Shown piece after piece: positions 5,720-7,818 of a stretch of DNA of 7,818 nt; positions within the stretch are counted from its first letter, which is position 1; the number at the start of each line of letters is the position of its first letter. The notes beneath the pieces are model-generated. The model was not told the DNA's origin and did no database searches. It saw only the letters and a program-made list of their open reading frames with translations. The position numbers and the translations under genes were made by a program. Origin of the DNA: Parcubacteria group bacterium (GTDB lineage Bacteria; Patescibacteriota; Minisyncoccia; Phycocordibacterales; GCA-002724975); NCBI GenBank assembly GCA_002724975.1, contig PBQF01000051.1:1-7818 (forward strand), in the 5' to 3' direction.

Positions 5720-5880
5720 TCTACTACCGGACTTCGAGGGCCGACTAGGGGTTAGGCAGTTATTGAAGGAAAGAGGGTTTAGTGCGATGCGCCAAGTTTA
5801 CCTCAACTTAACAAACAAATGATGCAGACACAGATTCGGGGGTACCTTAAGTCTATAACCAGAGAACCCCCATTTTTTTA
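5720..5880 (+). ncRNA. Candidate structured RNA or leader in a GC-rich island
   Basis: About 160 bases after the last gene of the cluster stand out. Bases 5721-5870 hold 72 G or C of 150 (48%), and 5721-5760 hold 24 of 40, against roughly one third in neighbouring genes. No frame here has both a start and a credible length. Short complementary segments are present: CGG 5728-5730 with CCG 5741-5743 around a UUCG-containing loop, and GCC 5740-5742 with GGC 5755-5757. GGGGTT at 5748-5753 can pair with AACCCC at 5865-5870, the same strand the terminator stem needs. It ends in an intrinsic terminator. In AT-rich genomes such islands often mark structured RNAs. I do not recognise an RNA family; it may be an sRNA, a riboswitch-like leader or a 3' UTR. 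Confidence 0.45.
5838..5880 (+). terminator. Intrinsic terminator after the small-gene cluster
   Basis: GGGGGT (5838-5843) can pair with ACCCCC (5866-5871), followed closely by seven T (5873-5879) and a second T run at 5884-5889. The loop is long (22 bases), so inner pairing or a competing fold is likely. The position fits the end of the transcript from the 4112 promoter. Confidence 0.65.
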
Positions 5881-5900
5881 ATCTTTTTTGGTAAAATCTC

Positions 5901-5930
5901 TTGTAAAAAAAAGAATCATACTTATATAAT
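5901..5930 (+). promoter_or_regulatory. Possible sigma70 promoter overlapping the late box
   Basis: TTGTAA (5901-5906, 4 of 6 matches), an 18-base spacer and a perfect TATAAT (5925-5930). The last T is also the first base of the late box TATAAATA, so host sigma70 and phage late sigma factor could use the same place at different times. Confidence 0.4.
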
Positions 5931-5937
5931 ATAAATA
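5930..5937 (+). promoter_or_regulatory. T4-type late promoter box TATAAATA
   Basis: An exact TATAAATA, the box read by the gp55-type late sigma factor of T4-like phages, lies in the gap before the 70-residue protein and Hsp20. Transcription would begin about 6 bases downstream (near 5943), at the base of a stable hairpin. It is intergenic and correctly oriented. Confidence 0.6.
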
Positions 5938-5938
5938 C

Positions 5939-5972
5939 AATGTAACAATGCCGATGGTCGGATTGTTGCATT
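5939..5972 (+). promoter_or_regulatory. 5' leader hairpin of the late transcript
   Basis: An imperfect inverted repeat: 5939-5949 pairs with 5962-5972 (one G-U pair), and after one bulged G, CCGA (5951-5954) pairs with TCGG (5958-5961) around the loop TGG. That makes 15 pairs in all. It sits at the predicted 5' end, clear of the ribosome site at 5989-5994. T4-like phages use 5' hairpins to stabilise mRNA, which is a likely role here. Confidence 0.65.
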
Positions 5973-6000
5973 AAAACTTGCTTAATATAAGGAGAATAGC

Positions 6001-6213
6001 ATGACAACAATCAATAATAACTTTAACGTAAACACTCTAATCGATACTATCCAAAACGCCAAGCGTGAATGGATTAACACGGTTTTAACAGACGAAACTC
6101 AATCTAAGGCAGCCGTTGCTGTACTAGAAGCAGAGACATCATTCGCAAAATCACTTACAGAAACAACTCAAAAGTATTTTGACGCAATTACTGATGTCGT
6201 GTCCGGAAAATAA
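6001..6213 (+). CDS. Small helical protein, possibly phasin-like
   Basis: A 70-residue protein with Asn/Thr-rich first residues (TTINNNFNVNTLIDTIQN) followed by two probable amphipathic helices (AKREWINTVLTDETQ and KAAVAVLEAETSFAKSLTET, ending FDAITDVVSG). The Ala/Thr/Lys/Glu composition with regular hydrophobic spacing recalls short phasins and other oligomerising helical proteins, but there is no diagnostic motif. AAGGAG at 5989-5994 lies 6 bases before ATG 6001. Together with the promoter boxes and the leader hairpin this suggests high expression. It is followed 11 bases later by hsp20, also with AAGGAG, so the two form an operon. A small, abundant phage-encoded protein linked to the chaperone is as far as the sequence goes. 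Confidence 0.85.
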   Translation: MTTINNNFNVNTLIDTIQNAKREWINTVLTDETQSKAAVAVLEAETSFAKSLTETTQKYFDAITDVVSGK

Positions 6214-6224
6214 GGAGAAAGTTT

Positions 6225-6671
6225 ATGAACAAATCTCTCTCAATTTTTAATCAGTTAAGACCTTTTACAGTAGGGTATGACAATGTATTTGATCGCTGGG
6301 ACACTATGTTTAACGACGATCATTTCTTTAATAATGTTGGTAATTACCCACCTTACAATATTGTAAAAACAGGTGATTATACTTATGATATTGAACTAGC
6401 ATTAGCAGGCTTTGGTAAAAAAGATATTGATGTTAATTTTGCTGAAAATCAACTTACCATTAAATCTATCAAAGAAGTAAAAGAAGATAAAGATGAAAAA
6501 TCCAATGGAGTCCTACACAGAGGTATTTCCAAAAGACACTTTACTAGATCTTTTACTATTGCTGATGATGTTGAAATCAAAGGTGCTGAATTAAAAGACG
6601 GATTGTTAAAGGTTTCTTTGGAAAAAATAATTCCAGAAAACAAGAAACCACGAATTATCCAAATAAAATAA
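6225..6671 (+). CDS. hsp20: Small heat-shock protein Hsp20 (IbpA-like)
   Basis: A 148-residue small heat-shock protein of the alpha-crystallin family, close in length and layout to E. coli IbpA (137). These are ATP-independent holdases that keep unfolding proteins soluble for later refolding. Visible landmarks are the N-terminal arm with FDRWDTMF, the YPPYNI entry to the alpha-crystallin domain at about residue 41, ELALAGFGKKDIDV, the RGISKRHFTRSF dimerisation strand region, the ELKDGLLKVSLEK (G-L-L) signature, and the C-terminal IxI anchor (145-147) in PRIIQI. AAGGAG at 6212-6217 lies 7 bases before ATG. Hsp20 genes are common in T4-like cyanophages and known in marine myoviruses, where they are thought to help virion protein folding. 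A GAAA-capped hairpin follows the stop. Confidence 0.96.
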   Translation: MNKSLSIFNQLRPFTVGYDNVFDRWDTMFNDDHFFNNVGNYPPYNIVKTGDYTYDIELALAGFGKKDIDVNFAENQLTIKSIKEVKEDKDEKSNGVLHRGISKRHFTRSFTIADDVEIKGAELKDGLLKVSLEKIIPENKKPRIIQIK

Positions 6672-6682
6672 ACCAAAAAACA

Positions 6683-6706
6683 AATGGGCGGGGAAACTCG
6701 CCCATT
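6683..6706 (+). terminator. GAAA-capped hairpin after hsp20
   Basis: Bases 6683-6692 pair with 6697-6706 (10 pairs including one G-U) around a GAAA tetraloop at 6693-6696. The tract after it on the plus strand is only moderately T-rich, so termination may be partial. On the minus strand the same stem is followed by a run of T (A run 6675-6680), which would make a better terminator, though no minus-strand gene is seen. The stem shares its last two T with the TTGACA box of the clpS promoter. Confidence 0.6.
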
Positions 6707-6732
6707 GACATTTACTTAAATATTGTTATTAT
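6705..6732 (+). promoter_or_regulatory. Sigma70-type promoter giving leaderless clpS
   Basis: TTGACA (6705-6710), a 16-base spacer and TATTAT (6727-6732), the same boxes and spacing as the promoter at 4112. Seven bases past the -10 box is 6739, the A of the clpS ATG. No ribosome site lies upstream of clpS, which agrees with a leaderless message. Confidence 0.6.
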
Positions 6733-6738
6733 AGTAAT

Positions 6739-7047
6739 ATGGTTCAAGAAGACATAAAAGTTAAAAAAGAAGTAAAAACTGGTCCGGTACATTGGGAACC
6801 TAGTATGTGGAAAGTTATCTTCCATAATGATAATGTAACCCCAATGCAATTTGTAACACAATGTCTAATTGAAATATTCCATAAAACAGAAGACCAAGCA
6901 ACAAATATTGTTAAAGCAATTCATTCTCAAGGCAAAGGTGTTGTAGCATTATATCCATACGATATTGCAGAAACCAAAAGTTCAGAAACAACTGAGGTTG
7001 CTCGTTCAAACAACTACCCACTTAAAGTATCAATTGAAAAAGAATAA
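6739..7047 (+). CDS. clpS: ATP-dependent Clp protease adaptor ClpS
   Basis: A complete ClpS of 102 residues (the E. coli protein has 106). ClpS captures proteins with N-terminal Leu, Phe, Trp or Tyr and hands them to ClpA for degradation by ClpP in the cytoplasm. The N-degron pocket is intact: Asn30-Asp31 in HNDNVTPMQF, gatekeeper Met36, and His62 in AIHSQGKG, matching Asn34, Asp35, Met40 and His66 of E. coli. The ClpA-contact segment AETK is also kept. The usual second Asp after Asn-Asp is Asn32 here. The first 22 residues are the flexible extension that enters ClpA. There is no Shine-Dalgarno; the promoter spacing implies translation of a leaderless mRNA. The gene overlaps the next by 14 bases. 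No clpA is in the window, so host ClpA would be the partner. Confidence 0.96.
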   Translation: MVQEDIKVKKEVKTGPVHWEPSMWKVIFHNDNVTPMQFVTQCLIEIFHKTEDQATNIVKAIHSQGKGVVALYPYDIAETKSSETTEVARSNNYPLKVSIEKE

Positions 7048-7690
7048 AATATTATATACCAATGGATGTTCATTAACATATGGTACCGAAAGTGTACCTC
7101 AACAAGATCAATGGATGAATTATTCGTGGCCGAGTTATCTAGGTAAACTTTTAAACTATGACGTGGTAAATGATGCTGTGATGAATTGTTCTAACGACAG
7201 TATAGTAAGAAGAACAAAATTATATCTGACAAAACATAATCCAGATTTAGTTATTATTGGCTGGACAAGTGCTAATAGATATGAAGTTTTCTCTAGAAAT
7301 CCAGTTAAAATGATAGATGGATATTACGAATATGATGACGACGGAGACAATTGGATACAATGTACTGTCCATAGCCTAGAAAATAATCATTATGGACACT
7401 TATCTGGTGTTGCAAAGTTTGTAAAGCATATATTATCTAACAAACCTCAAGAAAATTATGACAATGCTGTAAATAATTTAAGCAACTATCTTGAAAACAA
7501 AAACGTTAAGTATGTTTTCTTTAATGGATACGATACTACCAATAATAAAGATAAGATGTTTTTACCTGATACCGATGCCACTTACTATAAATATATGGTT
7601 AAAAATAACATTCGTCCAACAAAAACCTATCATTTTACCAAAGAAGCAAACCAACTTTGGGCACAAAAATTATTTGAACACTTGACATAG
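7034..7690 (+). CDS. SGNH/GDSL-hydrolase-like protein
   Basis: A protein of about 218 residues if translation begins at TTG 7034; a longer reading into clpS from 6965 would add 23 residues that merely shadow ClpS. The first strand ILYTNGCSLTYG fits block I of SGNH/GDSL hydrolases, with Ser13 as candidate nucleophile. NDAVMNCSNDSI (47-57) would be the Gly/Asn block, and PDLVIIGWTSANRYE (70-84) the third, seen in marine phage members as an I-x-W-[ST]-x-x-x-R pattern. Near the end HFTKEANQLWA supplies a candidate His200, but no Asp lies three residues before it, so the triad is uncertain. Such phage proteins may edit surface glycans or esters; the substrate is unknown. The 14-base overlap with clpS and lack of a ribosome site suggest coupled translation. 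Confidence 0.65.
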   Translation: MKKNKILYTNGCSLTYGTESVPQQDQWMNYSWPSYLGKLLNYDVVNDAVMNCSNDSIVRRTKLYLTKHNPDLVIIGWTSANRYEVFSRNPVKMIDGYYEYDDDGDNWIQCTVHSLENNHYGHLSGVAKFVKHILSNKPQENYDNAVNNLSNYLENKNVKYVFFNGYDTTNNKDKMFLPDTDATYYKYMVKNNIRPTKTYHFTKEANQLWAQKLFEHLT

Positions 7691-7711
7691 ACCACAATTA
7701 GACTTTATAAT
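7682..7711 (+). promoter_or_regulatory. Consensus sigma70 promoter before the HTH gene
   Basis: TTGACA (7682-7687), an 18-base spacer and TATAAT (7706-7711); both boxes are perfect. The first overlaps the last codons of the SGNH-like gene. Transcription would start near 7718, next to the AAGGAG ribosome site at 7719-7724, leaving a very short leader. Confidence 0.65.
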
Positions 7712-7734
7712 AAGAAAAAAGGAGTTCAATTGTT

Positions 7735-7818
7735 ATGATATCACAAAACAAAAGAATACTAAATTACTTTCATGGTACTGGTAAAACTTTTACAGCCAGG
7801 TATCTTGAAGGTAGAATG
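7735..7818 (+). CDS. Start of a probable helix-turn-helix protein (partial)
   Basis: The first 28 codons of a gene cut by the right window edge. The sequence runs QNKRILNYFHGTGKTFTARY then LEGRM. It resembles the start of small phage helix-turn-helix proteins with the pattern QNxxIlxyLxxGxxLTxxxA, followed by RFG and an ARIxxLR recognition helix, here only partly visible. HGTGKT should not be read as a Walker A P-loop, since the first Gly and the spacing (GxxxxGK[ST]) are missing. AAGGAG at 7719-7724 lies 10 bases before ATG, and a perfect sigma70 promoter precedes it, so this may be an early regulatory gene. Assignment rests on very few residues. Confidence 0.5.
   Translation, partial: MISQNKRILNYFHGTGKTFTARYLEGRM

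Noticed and set aside
5709..5822. Read-through extension of the 109-residue gene: the same frame stays open for 37 codons after its TAA.
   Set aside because: Codons here are GC-rich, unlike the gene itself, and the open frame is explained by the local GC content; there is no evidence of stop suppression.
5717..5880. A possible recoded gene: from ATG 5717 one frame reads through two TAG codons to a TAA at 5878-5880 and looks protein-like.
   Set aside because: TAG acts as an ordinary stop elsewhere in the window (clpX and the SGNH-like gene end in it), the reading runs into the terminator, there is no ribosome site, and another frame is equally open, as expected in a GC-rich stretch.
5720..5880. 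tRNA, tmRNA or known riboswitch in the GC-rich island.
   Set aside because: I found no acceptor stem with CCA, no T-arm in proper context, no tag reading frame and no riboswitch core motif that I recognise.
6965..7033. An upstream TTG start for the SGNH-like protein.
   Set aside because: The added 23 residues only shadow the clpS frame, are not SGNH-like, and the fold's first strand starts right after TTG 7034.
7586..7593. A second TATAAATA late-promoter box.
   Set aside because: It lies inside the SGNH-like gene, encoding Tyr-Lys-Tyr, in AT-rich coding DNA; chance is the simpler explanation, and a better promoter stands at 7682.
7768..7790. A P-loop in the last gene (HGTGKT).
   Set aside because: It lacks the GxxxxGK[ST] spacing; the surrounding residues fit a helix-turn-helix start better.
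1..7818. CRISPR arrays, insertion sequences or attachment sites.
   Set aside because: No spaced direct repeats, transposase gene, paired terminal inverted repeats or integrase were seen.

Overview
The window looks like a piece of a T4-like marine myovirus, most plausibly one infecting an alphaproteobacterium such as SAR11 (Pelagibacter). The host is an inference; no search was run. The reasons are: AT-rich DNA, every credible gene on the plus strand, start/stop overlaps almost everywhere, tiny membrane-protein genes, consensus sigma70 promoters (TTGACA with TATAAT or TATTAT), one intergenic T4-type late box (TATAAATA), and cargo reported in marine T4-like phages (Hsp20, bS21, AsnB-like and SGNH proteins). 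A ClpX and a ClpS are much less usual cargo.

Layout. 1-884: three tandem paralogous Lys/Glu-rich coiled-coil genes; the first is cut by the window edge and carries an apparent -1 frameshift at a nine-A run. 888-4072: an unknown alpha/beta protein overlapping a complete clpX, then a ribosomal protein bS21 gene starting at TTG and preceded by a perfect sigma70 promoter inside clpX, then a divergent asparagine-synthetase-like gene. 4112-5708: a promoter and a packed seven-gene cluster of small proteins, three of them one-helix membrane peptides. 5709-5880: a GC-rich island with no convincing gene that ends in an intrinsic terminator and is probably a structured RNA. 5901-6706: overlapping early-type and late-type promoters, a 5' hairpin, a small helical protein, an IbpA-like Hsp20 and a GAAA-capped hairpin. 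6705-7690: a promoter placed so that the clpS message should be leaderless, then an SGNH-like protein. 7682-7818: another consensus promoter and the start of a probable helix-turn-helix gene.

Together the recognisable genes form a takeover kit for protein homeostasis. ClpX keeps its pore loops, ATPase residues and the IGF loop that docks on ClpP. ClpS keeps the N-degron pocket and would act on ClpA. Hsp20 holds unfolding proteins, and bS21 could mark or retune host ribosomes. No ClpP or ClpA is in the window, so the phage would have to use the host protease, or one encoded elsewhere in its genome.
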